From NCBI GenBank assembly GCA_020636675.1, contig JACJXK010000017.1:1-63020 (forward strand): a stretch of DNA of 63,020 bases, in the 5' to 3' direction. Origin of the DNA: Prevotellaceae bacterium. Lineage in GTDB: Bacteria > Bacteroidota > Bacteroidia > Bacteroidales > Paludibacteraceae. Positions 9,233 through 17,999 of this stretch are shown piece after piece. Position 1 is the stretch's first letter, and each line of letters begins with the position of its first letter. Both the position numbers and the translations under genes were made by a program. The notes beneath the pieces were generated by a model. That model worked only from the letters and a program-made list of their open reading frames with translations, did not search any database and was not told the DNA's origin.

Positions 9233-9552
9233 TGACTTGAACTAGAAAAACTTGACACATTTGAGGCACAATATTTAGGTGTCAATGAAGACAAAGAAAA
9301 TTATGGTCGAAGACTGACTTGAACTAGAAAAACTTGACACTTTTGGGACACAATATTAAAGTATCAATGAAAATAAAGAAAATTAAGGTCCTAGACTGCA
9401 CCATTGATCCAGAAACAGGCACTGCGATAAAAATGTCAAATGGTTTAGTTAAACGAACCATTTCTGTAAAGCGACTTAGTTGAACGAGAAGGTTGTGTAA
9501 AACAAGTTAGTTAATCGCCTTCAAATCTGTCAAGCAATTCCAGTGATAGTCA
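9233..9552. mobile_element. Relic of the IS3-type element found intact at 36113-37924
   Basis: Bases 9233-9314 match the transposase-side end of the intact element (TGACTTGAACTAGAAAAACT through the first ten orfA codons, MKTKKIMVED). At 9315 the same end begins again in a diverged form, including an orfA-like MKIKKIKVLD start, and then jumps to the opposite end: about 9430-9552 carries three 31-bp-spaced AACTAA-type repeats in reverse orientation and finishes at CAGTGATAGTCA. Everything between, including most of orfA and all of orfB, is missing. No target duplication is visible. It lies between the btuB riboswitch promoter and cobU, so its end may contribute upstream promoter sequence for cobU. 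Confidence 0.8.
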
Positions 9553-9573
9553 CGGGGCTTCTCCCTCAATGTT

Positions 9574-9589
9574 TATTTTTGTATTTTTG
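9574..9589 (+). promoter_or_regulatory. Probable cobU promoter (-7 element)
   Basis: Two overlapping TATTTTTG boxes (9574-9581 and 9582-9589) fit the TAnnTTTG consensus and would start transcription about 15-20 bases before the cobU ATG. They begin about 20 bases after the IS relic ends. No B12 riboswitch precedes cobU. Confidence 0.45.
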
Positions 9590-9610
9590 TGGAAGAAAAA
9601 GGAAGAAAAT

Positions 9611-10177
9611 ATGTCTGTTATTTTAATTACGGGAGGACAGCGGTCCGGTAAGAGCAGTTATGCTGAGCGTTTGGCGTTACAGATGTCCGAACATCCTGTC
9701 TATTTGGCTACGGCTCGTGTGTGGGACGAAGAGTTTGAGAAGCGGATAGCCCGCCATAGGGAGTCTCGCGGTTCGCAGTGGATCAATATGGAAGAGGATA
9801 AGGCACTGAGTCGGCATGACTTTTCGGGCAAAGTGGTGCTCGTGGATTGTGTGACGCTTTGGTGTACTAATTTTTTCTTTGATTTGGATTCTGATACCCA
9901 TGCGGCGTTGTCGGCTTTGAAAAAGGAGTTCGATAAATTGCAGGGTCAAGATGCAAAGTTTATCTTTGTATCCAATGAAATTGGTTTTTGTGGAGTCTCG
10001 GAGAATTTGCTTCAACGGAAATTCACCGACCTTCAAGGTTGGATGAACCAATACATTGCGGAACGTGCTGAGCGGGTGGTGCTCATGGTGTCTGGCATAG
10101 CCGTCCCTATAAAAGATGAAACGAAGGATGTGGAATCTTCCCGTTCTGACGAGATGAGCAGTATGGACTATATTTAA
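9611..10177 (+). CDS. cobU: Adenosylcobinamide kinase / adenosylcobinamide-phosphate guanylyltransferase
   Basis: A 188-residue bifunctional CobU/CobP enzyme that phosphorylates adenosylcobinamide and then adds GMP, giving adenosyl-GDP-cobinamide. The P-loop is GGQRSGKSS at residues about 7-15, followed by the RHRESRGSQW guanylate-site segment, VDCVTLW, and the SNEIGFG-like SNEIGFCGVS. I use ATG 9611 because it starts directly at the conserved MSVILITGG; a frame start 14 codons earlier lies in the promoter. It belongs with cobT, cobS and cobC further downstream, although an efflux cassette separates them. Length and motifs match the family throughout. Confidence 0.93.
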   Translation: MSVILITGGQRSGKSSYAERLALQMSEHPVYLATARVWDEEFEKRIARHRESRGSQWINMEEDKALSRHDFSGKVVLVDCVTLWCTNFFFDLDSDTHAALSALKKEFDKLQGQDAKFIFVSNEIGFCGVSENLLQRKFTDLQGWMNQYIAERAERVVLMVSGIAVPIKDETKDVESSRSDEMSSMDYI

Positions 10178-10187
10178 AAGTTACGAT

Positions 10188-10433
10188 ATGGGCTTTGAAG
10201 TAAGAAAACAGAATAAAATGTTTGAACAGGATAGGAATGAAAGGATAGAAGATATGTTTGACATCCTTTCTTGGGACAAAGAGGCGAAAGTGAAAGAAAA
10301 TGAGTTCTCTGAGGCTTTTCGTGAATATGTCTCTGCCAATGGCATCGACGGAGATGAAGAAGAGATGAAAAGGTTGGAGGCGGATTTTCGGAAACAATAT
10401 GAAGCTGAAAACGGCAAGGTTTTCTACAAATAG
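10188..10433 (+). CDS. Small charged hypothetical protein
   Basis: An 81-residue, strongly acidic and lysine-rich protein with no cysteine, signal peptide or membrane segment; it looks largely helical (for example KRLEADFRKQYEAENG). It starts 10 bases after cobU and is probably co-transcribed with it. Its last codons and stop (TTC TAC AAA TAG) lie inside the conserved core of the dispersed palindromic repeat that follows, so the present C-terminus may have been set by repeat insertion. I do not recognise the family, and the link to cobalamin is only positional. Confidence 0.6.
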   Translation: MGFEVRKQNKMFEQDRNERIEDMFDILSWDKEAKVKENEFSEAFREYVSANGIDGDEEEMKRLEADFRKQYEAENGKVFYK

Positions 10434-10745
10434 ACAATCCCTACGGGATGAGCAGCAGATTACCCATCCATTCGTCCATCCATCCCCTCCATCCAATCAA
10501 CCCAATCAACCCGTCAATCAATCAATCCTACAGAATGCCAGCCCCACCTTCCGCCGTCTTTCTGCAAATAGATAATCCCTACGGGATAAGCTCAAATCAC
10601 ATCCAACCGTTCATCCATCCCCTCCATCCAATCAATCCTGTATAATCCTGTCCATCCTGTCTGAATCTCCAACCCAATCAATCCAATCAATCCAATCAAT
10701 TAAATCAATCCTGTATATCCTGTCCATCCTGTCTGAATAAACAAT
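10420..10745. repeat. Two palindromic repeat copies in a TCAATCCAA-rich array
   Basis: Two copies of the core CAAATAGAyAATCCCTACGG occur at about 10427-10450 and 10565-10588; each contains the hairpin ATCCC-TAC-GGGAT. Around and after them lie degenerate arrays of CCATCCAATCAA and CAATCAATCC units and twice TGTCCATCCTGTCTGAAT. The block from about 10534 onward aligns, inverted, with 35577-35815, so it is a dispersed element and not a random microsatellite. No gene is credible here. Confidence 0.75.
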
Positions 10746-10754
10746 CCCATCATC

Positions 10755-11660
10755 TTATTCCTCTGTCTTCCCTCGATAGGAGAAAGGGGAATGACCCGAA
10801 CGACGTTTGAAAAATTTACCGAATGAGGACTGGTCAGAGAAATGAAGCAATGCCGCTATTTCCTGAATGGAAAGTTTGGATTGGACAAGCAGCATTCTGG
10901 AGTCACTGTAAAGCATCTCGAAAATGAATTCGGAGACGCTTTGCCCTGTTATCTGTTTCACAATCAATGTTAGATAATGGGCTGTGATATTCAGCTTTTT
11001 TGCATAAAAGTTCACGGAATGTTCTTGCCTATAGTTCGTTGTCAATAATTCTATAAATGATTTGGTGAGTTTCTCGTATCGGCTCAGTCCTACGTCTTTG
11101 GCTAGATTTTGCAAATTATGTTCAATCAAGTTGCTCATATCCAAGAAAAAAGCGATTACCGAACTTAGAATCATCTGTTTATAGTAGTAATGTTCCTCAT
11201 TGTCAAGGGAACGGTTAATCTCATCTACCCTCATCTTTAATAATTCGGCATCCTTTTCCTCTATCTTTATGACGGGAGAACTGTACAGCCTGACTCCATA
11301 TTTTGTGCGTACGTAAATCATTTCTGTCGGATCCATCTCTTCCATGAATGTCTTGCTAACAAACAGACAGATGCAGGAGAAGTCGTCGCTGCAATTTTCT
11401 ATCTGAAACAGATGCAACACAGACAATAATGCGATAGAGTTGCGCTCTATCGGGTATTTTCTGAAGTTTGCGCATAGGGATGCATTTCCGGACAAAACTA
11501 GCAAAGTGACAGATGCATTGATGTAGATTTGTGATGATAATTGAGCGCGCACGTCGTTCGCGTAAAAAACCATACTGTTTATTTTTTTCCGCATCGGATT
11601 GGTCACCTTGTACAGTGGAAATAACTCGTCTATGTTTTTTATGTCTGAATGTTTCTTCAT
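10755..11660 (-). CDS. AraC-family transcriptional regulator
   Basis: A 301-residue regulator starting at ATG 11658-11660 (MKKHSDIKNIDELF); the frame runs 36 codons further upstream but without a plausible start context. The N-terminal 190 residues form a cupin-like sensing domain. The C-terminal 100 residues carry two helix-turn-helix motifs: KKLNITAHYLTLIVKQITG, and LSIQEIAALLHFSDQSSFGK ending in FFKRRSGHSPFSYR. It is divergent from the outer-membrane efflux gene at 11851 with 190 bases between, so it most likely controls that efflux operon in response to an unknown compound. Family is firm, target inferred. Confidence 0.9.
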   Translation of the reverse strand: MKKHSDIKNIDELFPLYKVTNPMRKKINSMVFYANDVRAQLSSQIYINASVTLLVLSGNASLCANFRKYPIERNSIALLSVLHLFQIENCSDDFSCICLFVSKTFMEEMDPTEMIYVRTKYGVRLYSSPVIKIEEKDAELLKMRVDEINRSLDNEEHYYYKQMILSSVIAFFLDMSNLIEHNLQNLAKDVGLSRYEKLTKSFIELLTTNYRQEHSVNFYAKKLNITAHYLTLIVKQITGQSVSEFIFEMLYSDSRMLLVQSKLSIQEIAALLHFSDQSSFGKFFKRRSGHSPFSYRGKTEE

Positions 11661-11850
11661 CTCAGTCAAAACCTTTGTGGTTTTCTTCTCACAAAAATAA
11701 CCAATAAAATGTTCATAAATCATGTTTTTGATGCACGAAAAATTCCGATTATGTACAAATAAAACCAATTATGTTCATTTTGAGATTCCTTTTCATCCGT
11801 TTTTTCTGATGAACTTTGCGCCTGTAATTGACATAATAAAAAAAGATTAG

Positions 11851-13164
11851 ATGAAAAAGGTTGTATTGTTCATTTCCTTGATGGCGTGTTTTTATTCCAT
11901 GACGGCACAGACGGAAAAACAAAGAGTGAGTCTCAATCTGGAACAGCTTTTTGATTTGGCGGAATTGAACAACCGGAGTCTGCGGATTTCTGATTTTGCG
12001 GTACGGAATGCCCAGCAATCAATAAAAGTGGCTAAAAACGCACAATTGCCATCAGTTGCCATCTCTTTGTCTGCCAGCTATTTGGGAGATGTCTGGTTGT
12101 CTGACCGTGATTTCAGGAATGTACAGACTTGCTCGATGCCACATTTTGGAAACAACTTCTCTTTTGAAGCAACACAGGTGATTTATGCAGGTGGCGCCAT
12201 AAAAAATGCGATAGAGAGTGCTAAACTACAGTGGCAAGCCGCTTTGTTGGAAAAGGAGATGACGAGGCAAAACGTACGGTTCTTGCTCGTCGGCAATTAT
12301 CTCGAACTTTTCAAGTTGGAGAATCAGGAAGAGGTGTATGCCATCAACATTGCACAGACCAGAAAATTGGTCTCCGAGATACAGAATAAGCAAAAGGAAG
12401 GTTTGGCACTGAGAAATGACATCACCCGTTACGAATTGCAGCTGCAGTCGTTGGAGATGGCATTGACTCAAGTTCGTAATGGCATCAAGATAATCAACAA
12501 TAAAATGGTCGTCTTAATTGGCCTTCCTGATGGCACTTCAATAGAGGTGGACAAAAATATATTGGAACAAATTCCGGAATTGACAGACGAAAACTATTGG
12601 CAAAATATGGCGACGGATATTTCGCCTTCAATCCATTTGGCTAAAGTACGTAAAGATCAGGCTCTTAGAAAAGAGAAAGTTGTGGGTGCTGATAGGCTGC
12701 CATCTTTGGCTCTATTCGCAGCAGACAAGATGGACGGACCTATTACGGTCGAAGTGCCTCCCATCGATAAAAATCTGAACTATTGGTATGTAGGTGTCGG
12801 ACTGAAATATAATTTGGCTTCGCTCTATACTACCAACAAAAGTGTGGAAAAAACAAAAATAGAAACTAGAATGACCGTCGAAAACGAGGCTCTGGTACAA
12901 GAGGACCTCCGGATGGAAATCAACGAGGCGCATACAAAGTTTGTGGAGTCGTTCTCTTTGTTGCAGACCCGGATGAAGAGTTTGGAATTGGCGACGCAAA
13001 ACTACGAAGTAGTCAATAACAGGTATATGAATGATCTTGCCCTGATTACGGATATGCTTGATGCAAGCAACTCGAAACTGGAATCGGAACTTCTAATGGC
13101 TAATGCACGTATTAACATTTTGTTCAACTACTACAATCTGAAACGCATCTCGGGAACCCTGTGA
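11851..13164 (+). CDS. TolC-like outer-membrane efflux protein
   Basis: A 437-residue outer-membrane factor with a signal peptide ending near MTAQ. The mature part has the two long coiled-coil repeats typical of TolC proteins (LNLEQLFDLAELNNRSLRIS, and a second copy from about residue 260), with the family pattern of N-x-S-L near the start of each. It would form a trimeric outer-membrane barrel and periplasmic tunnel for the EmrA/EmrB-type genes that follow. A TGAACTTTG box just upstream (about 11813-11821) is a possible -7 element. Substrate cannot be read from the sequence. Confidence 0.92.
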   Translation: MKKVVLFISLMACFYSMTAQTEKQRVSLNLEQLFDLAELNNRSLRISDFAVRNAQQSIKVAKNAQLPSVAISLSASYLGDVWLSDRDFRNVQTCSMPHFGNNFSFEATQVIYAGGAIKNAIESAKLQWQAALLEKEMTRQNVRFLLVGNYLELFKLENQEEVYAINIAQTRKLVSEIQNKQKEGLALRNDITRYELQLQSLEMALTQVRNGIKIINNKMVVLIGLPDGTSIEVDKNILEQIPELTDENYWQNMATDISPSIHLAKVRKDQALRKEKVVGADRLPSLALFAADKMDGPITVEVPPIDKNLNYWYVGVGLKYNLASLYTTNKSVEKTKIETRMTVENEALVQEDLRMEINEAHTKFVESFSLLQTRMKSLELATQNYEVVNNRYMNDLALITDMLDASNSKLESELLMANARINILFNYYNLKRISGTL

Positions 13165-13263
13165 TAAATAGGTCTATATAGCTACCGTGTGAAGGTGCTC
13201 TTATGTGAGATGCTTCCAAATATTTCTGACAAAAAAAAATAAACTCGTTAAATAGATAGGATA

Positions 13264-14301
13264 ATGAATAAGAAAAATAAAAAATTGACATTCAATATTA
13301 TAGTAGTGTCGTTAATCATAGTTGGACTGGGCTGGATATGCTCACGCTTTATCCATTTGGGAATGGTGGAATATACAGACAACGCACAGACAAAACAATT
13401 GATTGTCCCGGTCAATTCTCGTGTGCAAGGTTTTGTCAAAAAAATTTATTTTCAAGAGTATCAGGCAGTGAAGAAGGGCGATACGTTGGCGGTAATCGAA
13501 GATACGGAATTCCGTTGCCGTTTGGCCCAGGCGGAGGCCGACTACCAACGGGCCACTTCCGGAAAATCTGCCATGTCTAGCAGTATCACTACGACACAAA
13601 ACAACATTTCGGTCTCCGATGCCGGAATTGAAGAAGCTCGTATTCGTATGGAAAACGCAGAACGGGAGCATTTCCGATATAAGAACCTTTTGGGAAAAGA
13701 GTCTGTCACCCAACAACAATATGACGCTATGAAGACAAACTACGACGCGTCGAAAGCGCGATACGAACAGTTGTTGAGACAAAAACAGTCTACCGCACTT
13801 GTCAAGGAAGAGCAGACCAAACGTTTAGGTCAAAATGTGGCAGACCTCAAATTGGCCATGGCCGCCTACGAATTGGCCAAACTTAATCTTACATACACCG
13901 TTATCATCGCTCCTTGTGATGGGACAACCGGACGAAAAAACATACAAGAAGGACAGTTGATACAGCCGGGGCAGACCGTTGTGGATATTGTAGACAAAAG
14001 TGACATTTGGATTGTAGCCAACTATAAAGAGACGCAGACTGCCAATATCAGAGAGGGAATGCCGGTGGAGATAGAGGTGGACGCTGTGCCTGGTGTGAAA
14101 TTTAGAGGCGTGGTAAAATCCATATCAAAAGCTACGGGAGCCAGCTACTCACTGTTTCAACAAGACAACTCGTCGGGTAACTTTGTGAAAATAGAACAAC
14201 GTATTCCTATTCGAATTGATTTTTCTAATGAAAATGAGCAGGGTGATATGTCTCGGTTGGGTTCTGGCATGAACGTGGAGTGTACTGTAAATTATAGATA
14301 A
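13264..14301 (+). CDS. EmrA/HlyD-type membrane fusion protein
   Basis: A 345-residue periplasmic adaptor with a single N-terminal membrane anchor (about residues 8-28), a lipoyl-like half YTDNAQTKQLIVPVNSRVQG, a central coiled coil (residues about 85-190), the second lipoyl half, and a beta-barrel domain containing DIWIVANYKETQ. This order is that of EmrA, the partner of DHA2-family drug exporters. It lies 99 bases after the TolC-like gene, and the transporter gene starts one base after its stop codon, so the three are one operon. Confidence 0.92.
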   Translation: MNKKNKKLTFNIIVVSLIIVGLGWICSRFIHLGMVEYTDNAQTKQLIVPVNSRVQGFVKKIYFQEYQAVKKGDTLAVIEDTEFRCRLAQAEADYQRATSGKSAMSSSITTTQNNISVSDAGIEEARIRMENAEREHFRYKNLLGKESVTQQQYDAMKTNYDASKARYEQLLRQKQSTALVKEEQTKRLGQNVADLKLAMAAYELAKLNLTYTVIIAPCDGTTGRKNIQEGQLIQPGQTVVDIVDKSDIWIVANYKETQTANIREGMPVEIEVDAVPGVKFRGVVKSISKATGASYSLFQQDNSSGNFVKIEQRIPIRIDFSNENEQGDMSRLGSGMNVECTVNYR

Positions 14302-14302
14302 G

Positions 14303-15661
14303 ATGACACAACACGCAAACTCATCTTTCTGTATTCCCGCCATACGTTCTTTTATTCCGGAACGGCTAAAACCCTGGATTGTTATCGCTTTTGTGCTTGT
14401 GATACAATTCTCCGGAGGCATATATTTGTCTTCTGTAAGCGAGATGGTGGGAACTACTGCACTGATGCAGGAGGATATTTTGATGGCGGGCTACGCCTCC
14501 CTCATTGGCATGGCATTAAATTTCGTGGTGATGTTCCGCCTTAAATGTGCCGTGCCGCCCAAAACCACATTCTTCATCTGTGGAATTGTGATTATTGCTG
14601 CCAACTTGGTTTGTATGTACACACGTAGTGTGCCGCTGTTGGTAACTGTATGCTTTGTGGCGGGATTCTTTCGGATGTGGGCTACCTTCGAGTGCAATTC
14701 GACCATACAGCTATGGTTGACTCCGGTGCGTGACATGTCTGTGTTCTTCAGTTACGTATATCTCGTTGTTAATGGGGTTATTCAGCTCTCTGGTGTGATG
14801 AATGTGTATTTGTTCACTTGGGCCGAATGGCAATATATGCAATGGGCTATTATAGTCCTGATATTGTTGCTTCTCTTGGCTGTGTCGCTTGTATATCGTA
14901 ACTATTCCACCATGCCGAAAATCCCATTGTTGGGCATCGATTGGCTGGGCATGTTGATGTGGGGTGGCTCTGCGTTGTGTCTCCTGTTCATCTTTGTTTA
15001 TGGAGAGCACTATGATTGGTTTGAGTCTGAACATATCTGGAGGGCTGCTATCGCCGGTTCCGTTCTTCTTGCGCTCACGATCTGGAGGTCCACATTCATA
15101 CGCCATCCTTTTATCTTTGTCTCCACATTCCGGTATCCTATCATAGGACTCTCTGTCTCCATTTTGTTGATAGCCGATATTTTGTTGGCTCCAGGACATA
15201 TTTTCGAACATATTCTCATGGAAAATATTCTTAGATATGATGCGATAAATCTGGTTTCCCTCAACTGGATAGCCTTGCTAGGTGTCGTTGCTGGAGCTTG
15301 TTTTACATGGCAGACATTTGCTGTCCGAAAATGGACTTATCAAACAATGTTATTCATCGCATTTTCTTGTTATACGCTCTATTTGGCTTATTTCTATTTT
15401 CTGATAGACTACAATCTTCCAAAAGAAATGTTGATGTTCCCCATCTTCCTTCGTAGTGCAGGATACGTGGTGATGGCAATCTCACTTTTGACATCCCTTA
15501 CCAGGTTGCCATTCCCTTTCCATTTCTTTCAAGGAATAACCATTCAGAATATGTTCAGCGCAGCTTTGGGTGCTGCCATCGGAAATGCCATTGTAGGCCA
15601 TGTGCTGAACGTAGTGATGAAAAAAACAGTCTGTTGCTTGAAGCCGACGTTGACCATCTAA
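14303..15661 (+). CDS. EmrB/DHA2-type MFS transporter, truncated by frameshift
   Basis: A 452-residue multi-spanning membrane protein of the 14-helix DHA2 exporter class. Membrane segments run from about residue 22 to 440, with GGIYLSSVSEMVG near the start and FFRMWATFECNSTIQLWL in the middle. The expected last helix and cytoplasmic tail are missing: after ...GHVLNVVMKK the frame runs into unrelated TVCCLKPTLTI and stops. The missing part is present in the -1 frame immediately afterwards (15620-15906). The break falls in a run of seven A at 15620-15626; one extra A would restore the full protein of about 534 residues. It may be a mutation, a slippage site or an assembly error. Confidence 0.82.
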   Translation: MTQHANSSFCIPAIRSFIPERLKPWIVIAFVLVIQFSGGIYLSSVSEMVGTTALMQEDILMAGYASLIGMALNFVVMFRLKCAVPPKTTFFICGIVIIAANLVCMYTRSVPLLVTVCFVAGFFRMWATFECNSTIQLWLTPVRDMSVFFSYVYLVVNGVIQLSGVMNVYLFTWAEWQYMQWAIIVLILLLLLAVSLVYRNYSTMPKIPLLGIDWLGMLMWGGSALCLLFIFVYGEHYDWFESEHIWRAAIAGSVLLALTIWRSTFIRHPFIFVSTFRYPIIGLSVSILLIADILLAPGHIFEHILMENILRYDAINLVSLNWIALLGVVAGACFTWQTFAVRKWTYQTMLFIAFSCYTLYLAYFYFLIDYNLPKEMLMFPIFLRSAGYVVMAISLLTSLTRLPFPFHFFQGITIQNMFSAALGAAIGNAIVGHVLNVVMKKTVCCLKPTLTI

Positions 15662-15906
15662 ATCCGTTGGCTGCAAATATGCCTATCGAACAACTATATG
15701 GAACGATAAGGCAACACGCCCTTCTTGTTTCTATGAAGGAAATTTATGGATGGTTGCTGATGTTGGCTATTTCCTGCTTGTTGGTACTTCTGGTACGCAG
15801 TAGCGATATTCGTCCAGTTCAAGTGATTCATCCGAAATTCAAAACTTTGCGTAAACGTATCCGTCATGTGCTGAAGTTCGGACAAACGGCAACCGAAGAT
15901 ATTTAA
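15620..15906 (+). pseudogene. Displaced C-terminal part of the MFS transporter
   Basis: Read in the frame shifted by -1 from the transporter, the sequence continues naturally: NSLLLEADVDHLNPLAA, then a membrane helix EIYGWLLMLAISCLLVLLV, then a basic tail (HPKFKTLRKRIRHVLKF). It has no start codon context of its own and overlaps the end of the truncated frame. It matches what the end of a DHA2 transporter should look like, so I read the two pieces as one gene broken in the A7 run. Confidence 0.75.
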
Positions 15907-15956
15907 TGTGTACATGATATTCCATTTGTGTCCCCTCAATTCTCTGATATTTGTTA

Positions 15957-15964
15957 TATATTTG
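15957..15964 (+). promoter_or_regulatory. Probable promoter of cobT-cobS-cobC (-7 element)
   Basis: TATATTTG matches the TAnnTTTG consensus about 165 bases before cobT. The 223-base leader between the efflux genes and cobT has no B12 box or other riboswitch landmark that I can find, unlike the btuB and nrdD leaders. Confidence 0.45.
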
Positions 15965-16129
15965 TCCGTCAAAATTTGATTTTCCGCCTCAGTACACCTT
16001 TCTTGGTATGTGTGGAAAGTGGTGGAGGTGAGAGAATGGAATAACGAAGAAATATAGGATAGGAAGGATGAACGGAATATATGTTATTGGGGATGGTTCG
16101 TCCTTTCTGATTTAATAAAAAATTGGTAA

Positions 16130-17164
16130 ATGGAATTTGCGATAAAAAGGCCTGATGATGAAATCAGACAAAGATTGATAGATAAGATAAATAATCTCAC
16201 AAAGCCTAAAGGTTCGTTAGGTATGTTAGAATCGTTGGCTCTTCAGATAGGATGGATTCAACAGACATTGACGCCCGGATTGAAATGTCCGTACAATGTG
16301 GTTTTTGCTGCCGACCATGGTATCGCCGACGAGGGTGTGAGCTTTTCTCCTAAGGAGGTGACCCGTCAAATGATCGGTAACTTTCTGTCGGGAGGTGCCG
16401 GTGTTAATTTCTTAGCTCGTCAGCATGGTTTTAAGTTGAATGTTGTTGATGCCGGAGTCGACTTTGACTTTCCGAAGACGGATGGACTTATAGATATGAA
16501 GGTGAGAAAAGGCAGTAGAAATTTTTTGTATGGGTCGGCATTGACGGACGAGGAGATGCATCTTTGTCTGGAGCGGGGAGCGAAGGTTGTTCGTGACTGC
16601 CATGCGGAGGGTTGTAATGTGATTAGTTTTGGTGAAATGGGTATTGCAAATACCTCAACTTCTTCTATTTGGATGCATTGTTTGGCGGGTATTCCATTGG
16701 ATGAGTGTGTCGGAGCCGGGAGTGGACTTGATAAGGATGGAGTTTCTCATAAATACGAGATTTTGAAACGGGCAATGGCTAATTATGCGGGCGATGGTTC
16801 TGTATATAGTGTGATTACCTGTTTCGGCGGGTATGAGATGGATATGGCGGTCGGTGCCATGTTGCAGGCGGCTGAGTTGGGAATGGTTGTGCTGGTAGAT
16901 GGTTTTATCATGACAAACTGTATGTTGGCGGCTTCGAAAATTTGTCCGGAGGTCCTTTGTTATGCCATTTTTGGACATCAGGGAGATGAAGTTGGTCATC
17001 GTCTGGTTTTGGAGTCGATGGGTGCGGAGCCTATCCTTCGTCTTGGTTTGAGGCTGGGAGAAGGAACTGGTGCCATTTGTGCGTATCCTATTGTTGATTC
17101 TGCTGTGCGTATGATTAATGAGATGAACACATTTTCAAAGGCTTCTGTTACAAAATACTTTTGA
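16130..17164 (+). CDS. cobT: Nicotinate-nucleotide--dimethylbenzimidazole phosphoribosyltransferase
   Basis: A 344-residue CobT enzyme, which moves phosphoribose from nicotinate mononucleotide to the lower-ligand base, giving alpha-ribazole phosphate for the cobamide nucleotide loop. The family signatures are present: LTKPKGSLGMLE near residue 30, FAADHGIADEGVS near 65, GEMGIANTSTSS in the middle, and the catalytic glutamate in LGLRLGEGTGA near residue 315. Length and start (MEFAIKRPDDEI) are normal. It opens a tight cobT-cobS-cobC group; cobS begins 16 bases after its stop. Confidence 0.95.
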   Translation: MEFAIKRPDDEIRQRLIDKINNLTKPKGSLGMLESLALQIGWIQQTLTPGLKCPYNVVFAADHGIADEGVSFSPKEVTRQMIGNFLSGGAGVNFLARQHGFKLNVVDAGVDFDFPKTDGLIDMKVRKGSRNFLYGSALTDEEMHLCLERGAKVVRDCHAEGCNVISFGEMGIANTSTSSIWMHCLAGIPLDECVGAGSGLDKDGVSHKYEILKRAMANYAGDGSVYSVITCFGGYEMDMAVGAMLQAAELGMVVLVDGFIMTNCMLAASKICPEVLCYAIFGHQGDEVGHRLVLESMGAEPILRLGLRLGEGTGAICAYPIVDSAVRMINEMNTFSKASVTKYF

Positions 17165-17180
17165 TGTAACTCTTTTTTTT

Positions 17181-17942
17181 ATGGCATACGATATCCTTGC
17201 TTCATTTATGTTCTTTACTCGTCTTCCGCTTTGGAGGTTGAGCTTGAAAGTGCCTGCTGATTCGTTCAGGCATGTCGTTTATTATTGGCCATTGGTGGGT
17301 TGGCTCACGGGCGGTTTGATGGCGTTGACCTATGGACTCTCTTCTCTTATTTTCCCTATGCAGGTCTCTCTGTTGCTGGCTATGGCGTCTCGTCTTTTAT
17401 TGACGGGAGCTTTGCATGAGGATGGATTGGCCGACTTTTTTGATGGTTTTGGCGGAGGTGTGGAGCGGGAGCGTGTGCTGTCCATCATGAAGGATTCCCA
17501 TGTCGGAACCTACGGTGTGATTGGTCTCTCTTTTTCTCTTTTCCTGTTCTATATGATGATTGTTAACCTTCATTTTTCCATAGCAGAGACTGCCTCTTTA
17601 TTGCTGGTCGGCGATGTTTGGTCTAAGTTTGTCTCTGCCAATATTGTGAATCGGTTGCCTTATGCCAGAAGGGAGGAGGAGAGTAAGGCCAAGGTTGTTT
17701 ATTCCGGTATGTCGTTGCGGAATTTCGGCATGTGTTTGCTGTTCGCACTTTGTCCGCTGTTGGTCTTCTTTGCTTGGAGGTATGCTATCGCCCTGTTGTT
17801 TCCGCTGCTTGCTTTTTATGGTTTGACCTCTTTTATGAAAAGAAGAATCCAAGGTTATACGGGCGACTGTTGCGGAGCCATGTTTCTGCTTTGCGAGATT
17901 TCGTTTTATGTGGGAATATATGTGTCGTTGACTTTGTCTTGA
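17181..17942 (+). CDS. cobS: Adenosylcobinamide-GDP ribazoletransferase (cobalamin synthase)
   Basis: A 253-residue integral membrane CobS, which joins adenosyl-GDP-cobinamide (from CobU) with alpha-ribazole or its phosphate (from CobT). The metal-binding signature DGLADFFDGFGGG lies near residue 85, preceded by LTGALHE and followed by MKDSHVGTYGV, all hallmarks of the family. Several hydrophobic helices follow. The protein starts with the typical FFTRLPL motif. It sits between cobT and cobC on the same strand. Confidence 0.95.
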   Translation: MAYDILASFMFFTRLPLWRLSLKVPADSFRHVVYYWPLVGWLTGGLMALTYGLSSLIFPMQVSLLLAMASRLLLTGALHEDGLADFFDGFGGGVERERVLSIMKDSHVGTYGVIGLSFSLFLFYMMIVNLHFSIAETASLLLVGDVWSKFVSANIVNRLPYARREEESKAKVVYSGMSLRNFGMCLLFALCPLLVFFAWRYAIALLFPLLAFYGLTSFMKRRIQGYTGDCCGAMFLLCEISFYVGIYVSLTLS

Positions 17943-17999
17943 GGCGGATGGTCTGCTGATGATGTATTTGTTCTTTTTTGAATCTCAATTATATAATCG

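Noticed and set aside
10448..10645. Frame rich in I-N-P-I-N-P repeats
   Set aside because: Translation of a simple TCAATCC-type DNA array, shared with the inverted copy near 35600; not a protein gene.
10420..10745. CRISPR-like appearance of the repeat block
   Set aside because: Units are short, degenerate and directly adjoining, with no unique spacers of constant length and no cas genes nearby.
15620..15630. Programmed -1 ribosomal frameshift in the MFS gene
   Set aside because: The ideal slippery heptamer A-AAA-AAC is out of phase with the reading frame and no strong downstream stem is visible; a plain indel is more likely, so this is kept only as one possibility.
15907..16129. Possible B12 riboswitch before cobT
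   Set aside because: No GCCACTG or GAAGACCTGCC landmark on either strand, unlike the two clear aptamers elsewhere in the window.
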